Of a DNA stretch of 23,682 nucleotides, positions 1 through 8,177 are shown piece after piece. Position numbers and translations under genes: made by a program. Below the pieces are notes generated by a model that was not told the origin of the DNA, ran no database searches, and saw nothing but the letters and a program-made list of their open reading frames with translations. Location of the stretch: positions 1-23,682 of the forward strand of contig PRDT01000034.1 in assembly GCA_003173995.1 (NCBI GenBank), in the 5' to 3' direction. Origin of the DNA: Candidatus Levyibacteriota bacterium (lineage in GTDB: Bacteria > Patescibacteriota > Microgenomatia > Levybacterales > UBA12049). Position 1 is the stretch's first letter, and every line of letters starts with the position of its first letter.

Positions 1-1562
1 GAAATAATTGCTCCTGCAAACCATGGAATTGCAGAACTAAAGTAAGCAAATAAAGACCACAATAAGGCAATAATAAAAATAAAATAGATTTTCTTTTCTT
101 TAATACCCCGAAGGTAAAGATATATACTAAGAGGCAATGTACTAAGAAGGAAATTCGCAATTAACTGAGAATTAAATAATGTATAAAAATTAAATATAGA
201 GAATACATACAAACAACTGCCTATTACCTTTGCTATAACACTATATATATCTCTTTTAAGAGAAACATATCCAATGAGAATATAAAATGTTACTAATCCC
301 CCAACAATATTGAGGCTATACATAAATGTTTGTAAATTTATAGCAGGCAGAAGTATCTTCAGGCTATAAAAAAGGAAAACAAAAGGAAGAATGCTAATTG
401 ATGGAAGCCAACTAATTAAATCACTTATTGCTGTTTCTGGTCCTACTTTTAACACATAATTTAACAAGTATTCCTTGGGATAGAGATAGTACAAACGCGA
501 GTCATCTCCACCAAGATAGTATGTTTTACTGATAAACGAAATTACTAGTATACTTATTACTGTAATTGCAGATATTAAAATCATTGCTCTTCGTGAAAAT
601 AATAGTAATGACAATTTCTTAAATTTTCGATAATAAGCAATCATTTGTTTTTTTTGAACAAAGACATTTGCAATACTTTGAGCAATTGCACTGACAGTGA
701 AAAGCATCAAATAAGGTAAGCCAAACATTACTTCATTAGTAAAATGTAGAAGAAGCAAGACAGTAATCTCGCCTAAAATAATAGCTGGTATAAAAAAACA
801 ATCAGTAAACTTATTCTTGTAGAAAAAATTAAAGTAAATATATACGCAAAAAGGTAATATTAAAATCCAAATAGAGCTGTGTATAGTTGTGAAAATACTA
901 AAGAGTATAGAGATATACACTACCCAGTTCTTTTCAAAATGTAACTTTCTTCCCAGTACATATAGGTCTTGTAATCCTTTTGAATTTCCCAAAAGAATAA
1001 AAAGTAATGTAATACATAATGCACCAATCCATATGTAAAAAGAACTTAAAATACTTAATGACTTCATACAAAGAAAAATTCCTAATATTTTTTTATCATG
1101 TAGAAGTACTGCTTTAGTAAATACATATCTACTAAATACTTTATTCGATTGAAAGTTAAATTGCTCATTTGGAGTTATATTTTTGACTTCAATAATATAA
1201 TCTCTGCCTGCAGAGTCCGCTATAACATCAAACCCGAAAGGAAACGGAGATAAGTTGTCTAAAAATTTTCCTGGATACGTTGCCTGGTAGTGCCAATTAG
1301 TATCTCTCTTCTCTTTTAAACGAAAGAGTACTTTTGCTTTTTGAGAGGTAACAATAGGGAGAGAAATAATTCCTAAATAATTATACTTTGCTTTTAAGTG
1401 AATGACTATATCATTATGATTGGGTACAAAATGAGAAATACTATTACTTTGAACTTGCAGTGAGGATCCATTGGCTTTTAGATCATTAACGAGTGTCCAT
1501 AAAAATAAGACGCAAATTGCAATAATAAATACTCCTGTATATAAAAAAATTCTTTTTTTCAT
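1..1562 (-). CDS. Large GT-C-like membrane glycosyltransferase with extra N-terminal extracytoplasmic domain (C-terminus cut by window edge)
   Basis: Uninterrupted reading frame of 520 codons from an ATG at 1562 that leaves the window at base 1 without a stop. Residues about 4-22 form a signal-anchor helix. Residues 23-165 are hydrophilic and probably extracytoplasmic, with a PFPFGFDVIADSAGRDY stretch. Several membrane helices follow from about 170. After a further helix comes GGDDSRLYY (GGDD at 351-354), which lines up with GGDDTRLYY at 29-37 of the protein encoded at 2257-4485. The similarity continues into NSQLIANFLLSTLPLSIYLY, against NQLIAMYLVSALPITLYLF there. An acidic pair in the first outer loop after a helix is typical of the catalytic site of GT-C enzymes, which use polyprenyl-phosphate sugars. 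The roughly 340-residue N-terminal addition has no counterpart in its paralogue. A 48-base gap separates it from the methyltransferase gene upstream. Glycosyltransferase activity is inferred; the coding call is firm. Confidence 0.8.
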   Translation of the reverse strand, partial: MKKRIFLYTGVFIIAICVLFLWTLVNDLKANGSSLQVQSNSISHFVPNHNDIVIHLKAKYNYLGIISLPIVTSQKAKVLFRLKEKRDTNWHYQATYPGKFLDNLSPFPFGFDVIADSAGRDYIIEVKNITPNEQFNFQSNKVFSRYVFTKAVLLHDKKILGIFLCMKSLSILSSFYIWIGALCITLLFILLGNSKGLQDLYVLGRKLHFEKNWVVYISILFSIFTTIHSSIWILILPFCVYIYFNFFYKNKFTDCFFIPAIILGEITVLLLLHFTNEVMFGLPYLMLFTVSAIAQSIANVFVQKKQMIAYYRKFKKLSLLLFSRRAMILISAITVISILVISFISKTYYLGGDDSRLYYLYPKEYLLNYVLKVGPETAISDLISWLPSISILPFVFLFYSLKILLPAINLQTFMYSLNIVGGLVTFYILIGYVSLKRDIYSVIAKVIGSCLYVFSIFNFYTLFNSQLIANFLLSTLPLSIYLYLRGIKEKKIYFIFIIALLWSLFAYFSSAIPWFAGAII

Positions 1563-1610
1563 TAAATATAATGCTGTTTGTTCAAATAAATATCGTCTAT
1601 TCTAATACAT

Positions 1611-2276
1611 CTATTTTTTTGCTATTAGAAGTGACGTCGATATAACTTGTGGGAAAGGAAAATAAAATGGCATCCTCATATTGAGATGTTTATTTATTCT
1701 CCATAAAAAAGGAAAAAAACTCATAGGTTTATATTCTACTTTTCTAAACCCCTCTAAGGTAAATAGTCTCACCCAATTGACAGGGTGAAGTACAAAAAGA
1801 TGAGTATCGTCAGTAAAAATATTTTTTGAAAACGGATATGGTGATGTCCCTATAAATACTCCACCTGGTTTTAATAATGAATAAATTTTCTGTATTGCGC
1901 CTTTAGGTGAAGAAAGATGTTCCAATACTTCAAATGCAAAAATATAGTCATATTTTTCTTTTTTTGATACAAAACTTTCAAGCGATGAGTGTTTAAATAA
2001 CTCTCTGCCTAGAAAAGATCTTGCAAAGTCGTATGCATCTTTATCAATCTCCAAACCTATATATGACTCATATTGTATTTCATTTGAAAGCATTTTATAA
2101 AATCCTCCCAAACCAGATCCAATTTCTAGAATTGAAGCACCCTTTTTTATTTTAATTGAATTATTAATAAGACTCCATTGAGGATAAAACCACTTTCCAT
2201 AATTAATAATATCTTTTTCTGAAAAAGAGCTTTTATAATGAGATTTAAAATAATTTTTATATCTTGTATTTTCCAT
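1611..2276 (-). CDS. Class I SAM-dependent methyltransferase
   Basis: A 221-residue Rossmann-fold methyltransferase. Motif I is ILEIGSGLGGFYKML at 49-63, the SAM-ribose acidic position is in GLEIDKD at 74-80, motif II/III is DYIFAFEVLEHL at 110-121, and LLKPGGVFIGTSPYPF follows at 134-149. The LEHL and LKPGG elements are typical of the Methyltransf_11/23 group that acts on small molecules and sugars. The C-terminal part is rich in aromatic residues (MSFFPFLWRINKHL). The gene sits between two large membrane glycosyltransferases and its start overlaps the end of the one upstream by 20 bases, so it is probably translated with it. The likely role is O-methylation of a glycan residue (inference). 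No Shine-Dalgarno sequence precedes the ATG. Confidence 0.88.
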   Translation of the reverse strand: MENTRYKNYFKSHYKSSFSEKDIINYGKWFYPQWSLINNSIKIKKGASILEIGSGLGGFYKMLSNEIQYESYIGLEIDKDAYDFARSFLGRELFKHSSLESFVSKKEKYDYIFAFEVLEHLSSPKGAIQKIYSLLKPGGVFIGTSPYPFSKNIFTDDTHLFVLHPVNWVRLFTLEGFRKVEYKPMSFFPFLWRINKHLNMRMPFYFPFPQVISTSLLIAKK

Positions 2277-4485
2277 TTTTTCTTTTCATGATGGGAAAAG
2301 TTACCCATCCTAAAATGACTACACAAGCTAACCAACCCAAAATACTAATACTATTAACGAATTTACCATATCTATCAGGTTTGAAATACAACAACAAATG
2401 CAAATTAATACTTCCATCATTATTAGTAGTATAGTATCCAGAATAATACTTTTTAATTGTCTCTGGATTTATGTCCCATCCATTTGCGTAATTAAAGACA
2501 AGAGTATTACTTCCTTCCTCAAATGGATAACTCTTATTTGATTTTACTAAATATAATGTCCAATCTTTATAATATGGATCAAGAAAAACCATTTTTTGCT
2601 CTTTATCCAAATGATCAATGGTAATATTATAAGAAGCACTATTCTTCCTTACATAATGTACATTGTTAAATTTTTGAGGAAAGAAATTATAATTATCTGT
2701 AAGATATATCTTTTCACTTAAATAATTTGGATTAATTTTATATAATGTATATCTCGAACCAAAATCTTGAAGCTTCTCTCCAGTAATTTCATTAATTAAC
2801 TCTTCACTTTGCCAGTCACGTATCTCTTTTTTCTCTCCTCCATACATAAATGTATCTATTTGTTGAGGCAATCTCTGCTTATCTACTACCACATAAACTA
2901 TATTAAATGTTCGTAAAAGAGAAAGAAGTTTTGAATATTGTTTCTGCTGTAAAAGAGAAAAAGCATAATCACCTAAAAATAAATTATTTTGTGTAATAAA
3001 ACTAAATCTCCCTGCAAAATCCGATCTATCTGCTAATATTCTCATAGGTGAAAGTCCAGAATAGAATACTCCCTTATTAACATTATCTTCTATATTTGCA
3101 TATGTCGGAGAATTAAGAGGCAACCATAATAATTTTGAAGCATCAGGTTGATCTTTTATAAATTGTGCTAAATTTATAAAATCACTATTAAACTCTCCAG
3201 AAAAATGAGTGTAAGATTTTGTTGCACTATAGAGTGTGTAAAACGATTGAGCTGCAAATATTACTATAAAAATAGAGATTGTAGTTGTTATTGGAATAAA
3301 ATACTTCTTAGATAACTTTTTCTTAAGAATAAAAAGACTATATGTTAAGGAAAATGCAAAGTAGAATGAAACACTAAGTGAAAATTTATCATACATATTT
3401 CTAAACATTGTGAAAAATGGGACATGCATTCCTAAAAGGAGAAAAATATGAGGTCCTATATTACCAAAACCTGGAGAGAAAAAATACCATGAAAGGAGAA
3501 AGCAGCAAAAAATAGTTGCAAATAGTAAAATCTTTTCTTTCTTTAACAAGTTTAGAGTAAATCCAACAGCTAATAATGGCAGGAAAAATATGATTCCAAA
3601 CAATGTAAGAAATGAAAAACCAGTTAAAATATTTGTATTCATTTGCTGAAAAATTATATTCAGTGGGTTATAAAGAGTAGCTACACCAAAAATAATTCGT
3701 AAATTATCTTTTATGAATTCACTTGAGGAATAATATTGAAGGGTGCTATGTAATCCAGTATTAAAAAAATATGAATTTAAGAAATGAAATATCCAAAAAG
3801 CATTTAAAATTATAAATGTTAATCCACCTAAACTAATCATTTTTAGAAAACGCAATTTGTAAGTAAATCCTAACAAAATAAAAATAGGAAGACTAGCTAT
3901 TAAAAATGCTGCCCACCAAGGAAGAGAATTAATTGTAGTACTTAATAATGAAAATACTGCAATACTAAAAGTAATGAAAGATTTTTTATTTTCATGTAAC
4001 CCTCTTATAAAAAGATACAAAGTAATAGGTAATGCAGAAACTAAGTACATTGCTATTAACTGATTGGTATACATTGTTTTTGTTAAATAAATTGAACTCA
4101 CATAAAAAATACTTCCCATTATGCGTAAGATTACTGTGTTTTTTCTCTCCATCCATAGACCTAAAAATAAATAAAAGCCTATAAATCCTAATGTAAAGTT
4201 AAAACCATATAGCACCATTTGTGTGCTCAGAAAGGGGATAAGTCGTGCTACTAAAATAAGATAGAAAAATGGTGCAAAGTATCCTACAGAGGCATATCCT
4301 GTCATAGCACCCGCTAACGTATTATCAGAAATAATATTAAAAGCATAATGGGACAAGAATTGATAAGGGAAAATATAGTACAGCCTTGTATCATCTCCAC
4401 CAACAAGATATGTGTTCCCCCACAATATAAACGGAAGTACAAAAAAGAAAATAGCTAAAATTAAGAAAAGAATCTTTACTTTCAT
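2257..4485 (-). CDS. Multi-spanning GT-C-like membrane glycosyltransferase
   Basis: A 742-residue protein with one helix at the N-terminus, then TYLVGGDDTRLYYIFPYQFL with GGDD at 29-32, followed by about ten further hydrophobic helices to about residue 410. MFRNMYDKFS near 360 is a conserved FRNxY element that the protein at 11082-13304 also has (IFRNPYEKF). An extracytoplasmic region runs from about 420 to 715, and a final helix (SILGWLACVVILGWVTF) precedes a basic tail. This layout fits polyprenyl-phosphate-dependent glycosyltransferases of the AftD/YfhO-like GT-C kind: membrane core, outer acidic pair, large C-terminal domain. It is paralogous to the partial protein at the left edge. Its ATG overlaps the stop of the upstream gene as ATGA. 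Base composition is markedly AT-rich (13 G+C in the 60 bases at 3301-3360). Donor and acceptor cannot be read from the sequence. Confidence 0.75.
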   Translation of the reverse strand: MKVKILFLILAIFFFVLPFILWGNTYLVGGDDTRLYYIFPYQFLSHYAFNIISDNTLAGAMTGYASVGYFAPFFYLILVARLIPFLSTQMVLYGFNFTLGFIGFYLFLGLWMERKNTVILRIMGSIFYVSSIYLTKTMYTNQLIAMYLVSALPITLYLFIRGLHENKKSFITFSIAVFSLLSTTINSLPWWAAFLIASLPIFILLGFTYKLRFLKMISLGGLTFIILNAFWIFHFLNSYFFNTGLHSTLQYYSSSEFIKDNLRIIFGVATLYNPLNIIFQQMNTNILTGFSFLTLFGIIFFLPLLAVGFTLNLLKKEKILLFATIFCCFLLSWYFFSPGFGNIGPHIFLLLGMHVPFFTMFRNMYDKFSLSVSFYFAFSLTYSLFILKKKLSKKYFIPITTTISIFIVIFAAQSFYTLYSATKSYTHFSGEFNSDFINLAQFIKDQPDASKLLWLPLNSPTYANIEDNVNKGVFYSGLSPMRILADRSDFAGRFSFITQNNLFLGDYAFSLLQQKQYSKLLSLLRTFNIVYVVVDKQRLPQQIDTFMYGGEKKEIRDWQSEELINEITGEKLQDFGSRYTLYKINPNYLSEKIYLTDNYNFFPQKFNNVHYVRKNSASYNITIDHLDKEQKMVFLDPYYKDWTLYLVKSNKSYPFEEGSNTLVFNYANGWDINPETIKKYYSGYYTTNNDGSINLHLLLYFKPDRYGKFVNSISILGWLACVVILGWVTFPIMKRKNGKYKI

Positions 4486-5357
4486 GATGTCATTACATAA
4501 GTTATTGTTTCTTTTGAAAATGCTTTAGCTATTGGGTAAAAGGGAATAATAAGATAACGATTTATTGAGGAGAGAGACCAAAATAAATCTAAGGGAAATT
4601 CAAAGATATCTGACTCTGATGACTCTATTGTAAGTTGCGTCTTTTTGGCAAGAGTGTGAAATCCTCTCTTATCAAACAAAATTATATGCCTTGGGGCATC
4701 TAAATGAAACCATTGCTCTTTCCCCAACCTTCTTCCCCAACTATTACTATTTGGTGTAGAAATAATAATAACGCCATTTGATTTGAGATATTTTTTTAGT
4801 TGCGTGAATAAAAGCAAAGGATCAGGAATATGCTCAAGAACATGCCATAATGTTATAACGTCAAATTTTCCTATTCTTTTTTTCATCGTGAGTATGTCTT
4901 CTTTCATTACTTTCAATTTCTTTTTTTTAGCAGCTTCATACTCTTCTGCATTAAGTTCCAAGCCCACTCGTTCAAATCTCTTTGGGTCAAGAAAAGAAAG
5001 AAATGAACCATTTCCGCATCCAACATCTAAAATACGTAATTTACCTTTTTTCCTTGCGAAACTATTTATAAAAAGTAACTTTTTTTCAAAATTTCTTCTT
5101 TCTAAGAATTTTTGAATTCTTTCAAAAATTCCTTTAGTATTTTGTTGATAACCCTTAAAACTGTAGTATTTTTTATAATATTGCTTATTAAATTTTATTC
5201 CATAAAGAAATAGTGAATTACAATTCTGACATGTATAGTAAATAAATTTTTCTTTTTTTGATAGAACTGTTTTGCCATGGGTACTTAGAGCACGGAATGT
5301 TTTTATCACATCAGTACTTCTACAAACCGGACAATGAATTTTCTTATTTATCTTCAT
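4482..5357 (-). CDS. Zinc-ribbon plus SAM-dependent methyltransferase
   Basis: A 291-residue protein. The N-terminus has CPVC (Cys9, Cys12) and CQNC (Cys43, Cys46), a four-cysteine zinc ribbon. The methyltransferase core follows: RILDVGCGNGSFLSFL at 108-123, GLELN at 132-136, DVITLWHVLEHIPDP at 166-180, and IIISTPNSNSWGRRLG at 197-212. The arrangement matches the widespread glycan-cluster methyltransferases with an N-terminal Cys4 knuckle (Methyltransf_23 type), some of which make C- or O-methylated sugars. A GTG at 5375 would add six residues, but the ATG at 5357 gives the natural MKINKKIHCPVC beginning and a shorter overlap (14 bases) with the upstream GT2 gene. There is no visible ribosome binding site. 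The C-terminus has two mildly hydrophobic segments that may touch the membrane. Confidence 0.87.
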   Translation of the reverse strand: MKINKKIHCPVCRSTDVIKTFRALSTHGKTVLSKKEKFIYYTCQNCNSLFLYGIKFNKQYYKKYYSFKGYQQNTKGIFERIQKFLERRNFEKKLLFINSFARKKGKLRILDVGCGNGSFLSFLDPKRFERVGLELNAEEYEAAKKKKLKVMKEDILTMKKRIGKFDVITLWHVLEHIPDPLLLFTQLKKYLKSNGVIIISTPNSNSWGRRLGKEQWFHLDAPRHIILFDKRGFHTLAKKTQLTIESSESDIFEFPLDLFWSLSSINRYLIIPFYPIAKAFSKETITYVMTS

Positions 5358-6363
5358 AATCTGCAATATTATCACGAAATAAATAGAAGTAATATTGTAA
5401 TTTTGGATTTTTCAAACAAGATGAAAATAGGCTTTTATCTTTTACTCTTCTCATAGACTGAATTATTTTTCTCTTTTTTAGAGTTTGAGGAAAATGAATA
5501 ACATTCCACCAAATTGCTTTATATAAACTGGCTGCATGTTTCATTCTGCCTTGAAGTAACCAAATAATGCTCAAACAAATGTTAAGAACAATAAACAATG
5601 GGATTATACTAAGTAGACTTCTTGTTCCAAAATTTTTGAGCATACTGAGTAATTTATTTTTGAAGTTATGAAATTGAATGAAATCATTTGGGAAACGAAG
5701 AGAGGTTCCTCCGGCACCATGTAACACAGTAGCAAAGGGCCAATACCAACTTTGATAGCCAACCATCCACGCTCTATGACATAAATCTGTTTCCTCGTAA
5801 TAACACCAAAAGTCGTCATCAAAAAGTCCAACCTTATCTATTACCTCCCGTTTTATAAGCATTGCAGCACCTTTAACAGTAAAAACCTTAAATGGATGAT
5901 TATACTGAGAGAGTTTTGCACTTTTTCCATTGCCGTAGTGATACAGGAATGTGCTATTTGTTAAATACGACCCACATGTATCAATAATATTTGAAGGATT
6001 CATAAGAATAATTTTAGCCTGAAGAATCCCTGCTTTAGGAAATTCTCTAAATCCCCTCACAAAATTGCTTATAAATTTTTTTTCTACAACAGTATCATTA
6101 TTGAGAAGTAAGATTAGGTCACCCGTTGCACATTGATAACCTAAATTATTTCCACCAGCAAAACCTAAATTTTCTTTACTTTGTATTAATTTAACACTTG
6201 GATATTCTTTTTTGACTAATGCAACACTACCATCTTGAGATCCATTATCTACAAAAATAATTTCAATATGCTTGTACGACTGTTGAATGAGTGCATCCAA
6301 ACATCCCTTTAACCATTTTTTACCATTGTAATTTACGATGATTATTGAAACAAGAGCAGACAT
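5344..6363 (-). CDS. Family 2 glycosyltransferase, rhamnosyltransferase-like
   Basis: A 339-residue GT-A fold enzyme. VSIIIVNYNG at 5-14 and IEIIFVDNGSQDGS at 33-46 bind the nucleotide. NLGFAGGNNLG at 65-75 is characteristic of the COG1216 (WbbL/RfbN) subgroup. NNDT at 88-91 occupies the DxD position, and FWCYYEETDLCHRAW at 185-199 carries the catalytic acidic motif. A hydrophobic segment at about 250-271 (LLSIIPLFIVLNICLSIIW) should hold the C-terminus at the inner face of the membrane. Members of this subgroup commonly transfer rhamnose or related deoxysugars during O-antigen or cell-wall glycan assembly; the sugar used here is unknown. The gene lies one base after the end of the epimerase gene upstream, so the two are probably cotranscribed. 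The ATG has no Shine-Dalgarno sequence. Confidence 0.92.
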   Translation of the reverse strand: MSALVSIIIVNYNGKKWLKGCLDALIQQSYKHIEIIFVDNGSQDGSVALVKKEYPSVKLIQSKENLGFAGGNNLGYQCATGDLILLLNNDTVVEKKFISNFVRGFREFPKAGILQAKIILMNPSNIIDTCGSYLTNSTFLYHYGNGKSAKLSQYNHPFKVFTVKGAAMLIKREVIDKVGLFDDDFWCYYEETDLCHRAWMVGYQSWYWPFATVLHGAGGTSLRFPNDFIQFHNFKNKLLSMLKNFGTRSLLSIIPLFIVLNICLSIIWLLQGRMKHAASLYKAIWWNVIHFPQTLKKRKIIQSMRRVKDKSLFSSCLKNPKLQYYFYLFRDNIADYEDK

Positions 6364-6364
6364 A

Positions 6365-7345
6365 TTATAAGTAGTTTTTTTGATAAAAACTTATTGTTTT
6401 TTTAAGACCTAACTCTAATGGAATTTCTTCAAATTCACCGACAAGGGATTTTAAAAGAGTTATATCAAATTTTCTCGAGAATGTTTTTACTTTCTCTAAT
6501 TGTTGTATTTCTGATTTTTTGTCTCTCGGAATTAATGAGGAAATAAGTTTTACCATTTTTGGTAGTGTAACATACCTTGAACCTGCAACGGTGACTATTT
6601 CAACAGATGCATCTTTCTCGATGAGCTGACGAACAATGGAAAGAAAATCAGTAATGTACAAAAATGACCTTATTTCTTTTCCTGTCCCTACTAACTGTAT
6701 TGATGATCCTTCATGAAGCTTCTTAATAAGTGAAGGAATAACACGCATCCTTTCTTCATTAGTAAATTCGTCTCCAGGACCGTACAGATTTGCAGTTCTG
6801 AGGACTAAAGATTTAAAGCCATATTGATTACTAAATTGTTTGGTTGCTATTTCTGAAGATAGCTTTGCCAATTTATATCCATCTCCTTTAATATGCGCCA
6901 TATCAATTCTACTTTGCTCATTCATCCTGTCTTCTGTGTTTGAGTAAACTTCTGCACTACTCATAAAAACAAATAATACATTTTCTATCTTACCTGCGGC
7001 TTCTAACATATTAAGATTCATTCTCATATTGTCAGAAAAAATATCTGCTGTATGCTCTTTTTTATATTTCATACTCCCATCAAGAGCAGCAAAATGTAAA
7101 ATAATATCTTGTCCCTTAACAATCTTTTGTGCAGATAAAGGAGATAACAAATCTATTCTTTCAATGTTTATTTTTTTTATAATCTTTCCTAGATTTTTTG
7201 TTATTTTCTCAGCAGGTGTTTTCAGAGATATTGTCCCGGTAACCTGTGCTCCTAAATCTGAGAAATACTCTGCTGCATTTGATCCAACAAACCCCGAAAC
7301 ACCAGTTATAAGAACTTTTTTATTTTTCCAAAACTTACTTTTCAT
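6365..7345 (-). CDS. NAD(P)-dependent sugar-nucleotide epimerase/dehydratase (extended SDR)
   Basis: A 326-residue extended short-chain dehydrogenase. It has the cofactor motif VLITGVSGFVGSNAAEYF (G15, G18, G21), LHFAALDG at 83-90, the catalytic serine region MSSAEVYS at 128-135, and the YKLAK catalytic pair (Y157, K161). It also shows LRTANLYGPGDEF at 182-194 and FLYITDFLSIV at 228-238. These are hallmarks of GalE/RmlB-like enzymes acting on nucleotide sugars, but no substrate signature is clear. A TTG at 7354 would add three residues. The ATG at 7345 is preferred, and it overlaps the upstream GT2 gene by 11 bases. Placement between two GT2 genes suggests it prepares the donor for one of them (inference). 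Confidence 0.88.
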   Translation of the reverse strand: MKSKFWKNKKVLITGVSGFVGSNAAEYFSDLGAQVTGTISLKTPAEKITKNLGKIIKKINIERIDLLSPLSAQKIVKGQDIILHFAALDGSMKYKKEHTADIFSDNMRMNLNMLEAAGKIENVLFVFMSSAEVYSNTEDRMNEQSRIDMAHIKGDGYKLAKLSSEIATKQFSNQYGFKSLVLRTANLYGPGDEFTNEERMRVIPSLIKKLHEGSSIQLVGTGKEIRSFLYITDFLSIVRQLIEKDASVEIVTVAGSRYVTLPKMVKLISSLIPRDKKSEIQQLEKVKTFSRKFDITLLKSLVGEFEEIPLELGLKKTISFYQKNYL

Positions 7346-8177
7346 AATTTGCAATAAAAGAATAGATAATCCCCAAGCCTGATCCAGAATATTCTATGAA
7401 TCGCATAATAAGAAAAAATATTGTGTCATGAGGTCTCCCTAAGAATAACCTCCAATTCCTCAAATACGCTGGACGTATAGGAAAATAACTTCGACTCGCA
7501 ATCATTGGTCTTTTAACTATATATTTTAGCGCATCACGACCATACATAAATCTTTTTCTAAATAGCTTTGAAATGTTTAATTTTCCTTCATTGTGCATAA
7601 CTATTGCTTTAATACGCCCAACTTGATATCCATTCTCAACTAATTTTTGATAAAAATCCCAATCATCCCCTCCTCCACCTAAAAGCTCATCTAATCCTCC
7701 TAATTTATTCCATATACTTCGTTTGACAAATCGTGGAGCTTCAACGGTATCATCTCCCCAGTAGCATCTTCTTTCTAAATTCTTAGCACGTGCCCATATG
7801 CCTTCTCCAAAAGAATCTTCTCTAATAATTACTGCATCATATTTTATGCATGCATTTACAGCCTCCGTAACTACACGTGGAGTTAACTCCATATCTGCAT
7901 CTACATAATAGATATATTTTCCTTTTGCTTTTTTAGCTCCATAATTTCTCTTATGTGGAGCATCGAATAAACCTTTTTGTACATGAGGATAATAATTATA
8001 TAATTTACAATGATATTTTTTCGCCAAGGACGCTGTTTGATCTTTAGATCCACTATCTACAATTATTATTTCAATATGTTTATAGGTTTGTTTTTTAATA
8101 CACGAAAGACATTTTTCCAAAAGCCATCCAGAATTTTTCCCTGGTATAACAATAGAAACCAATGGTAATTTTTTCAT
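7335..8177 (-). CDS. Family 2 glycosyltransferase
   Basis: A 280-residue GT-A enzyme. It has VSIVIPGKNSGWLLEKCL at 7-24, IEIIIVDSGSKDQT at 35-48, RNYGAKKAKGKYIYYVDADM at 77-96 with the metal-binding DAD at 93-95, and the acceptor-side motif GGGGDDWDF at 167-175. MELTP follows the DAD, exactly as in the protein at 20871-21701; the two share RNYGAKKxKGxYI and DADMELTPxVV and are clear paralogues. The C-terminus contains a short hydrophobic stretch rather than a strong helix. It overlaps the GT4 gene upstream by an ATGA (stop 8174-8176, start 8177-8175), so translation is probably coupled. It acts on the cytoplasmic side. The sugar donor is not deducible. Confidence 0.92.
   Translation of the reverse strand: MKKLPLVSIVIPGKNSGWLLEKCLSCIKKQTYKHIEIIIVDSGSKDQTASLAKKYHCKLYNYYPHVQKGLFDAPHKRNYGAKKAKGKYIYYVDADMELTPRVVTEAVNACIKYDAVIIREDSFGEGIWARAKNLERRCYWGDDTVEAPRFVKRSIWNKLGGLDELLGGGGDDWDFYQKLVENGYQVGRIKAIVMHNEGKLNISKLFRKRFMYGRDALKYIVKRPMIASRSYFPIRPAYLRNWRLFLGRPHDTIFFLIMRFIEYSGSGLGIIYSFIANYEK

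Noticed and set aside
1050..1562. The N-terminal module of the left-edge gene as a separate gene
   Set aside because: The frame is continuous from 1562 to the window edge with no stop, and no internal start with a better signal was seen.
4783..5115. A 110-codon plus-strand frame
   Set aside because: It is antisense to the zinc-ribbon methyltransferase core; no support for a separate gene.
6364..6369. TATAAT directly touching the ATG of the GT2 gene at 6363
   Set aside because: It is too close to the start to be a -10 element for that ATG, and the upstream gene ends one base before, so AT-rich chance is likelier.
7029..7382. A 117-codon plus-strand frame
   Set aside because: It is antisense to the epimerase gene at 6365-7345 and its cofactor motif; a shadow of that gene.
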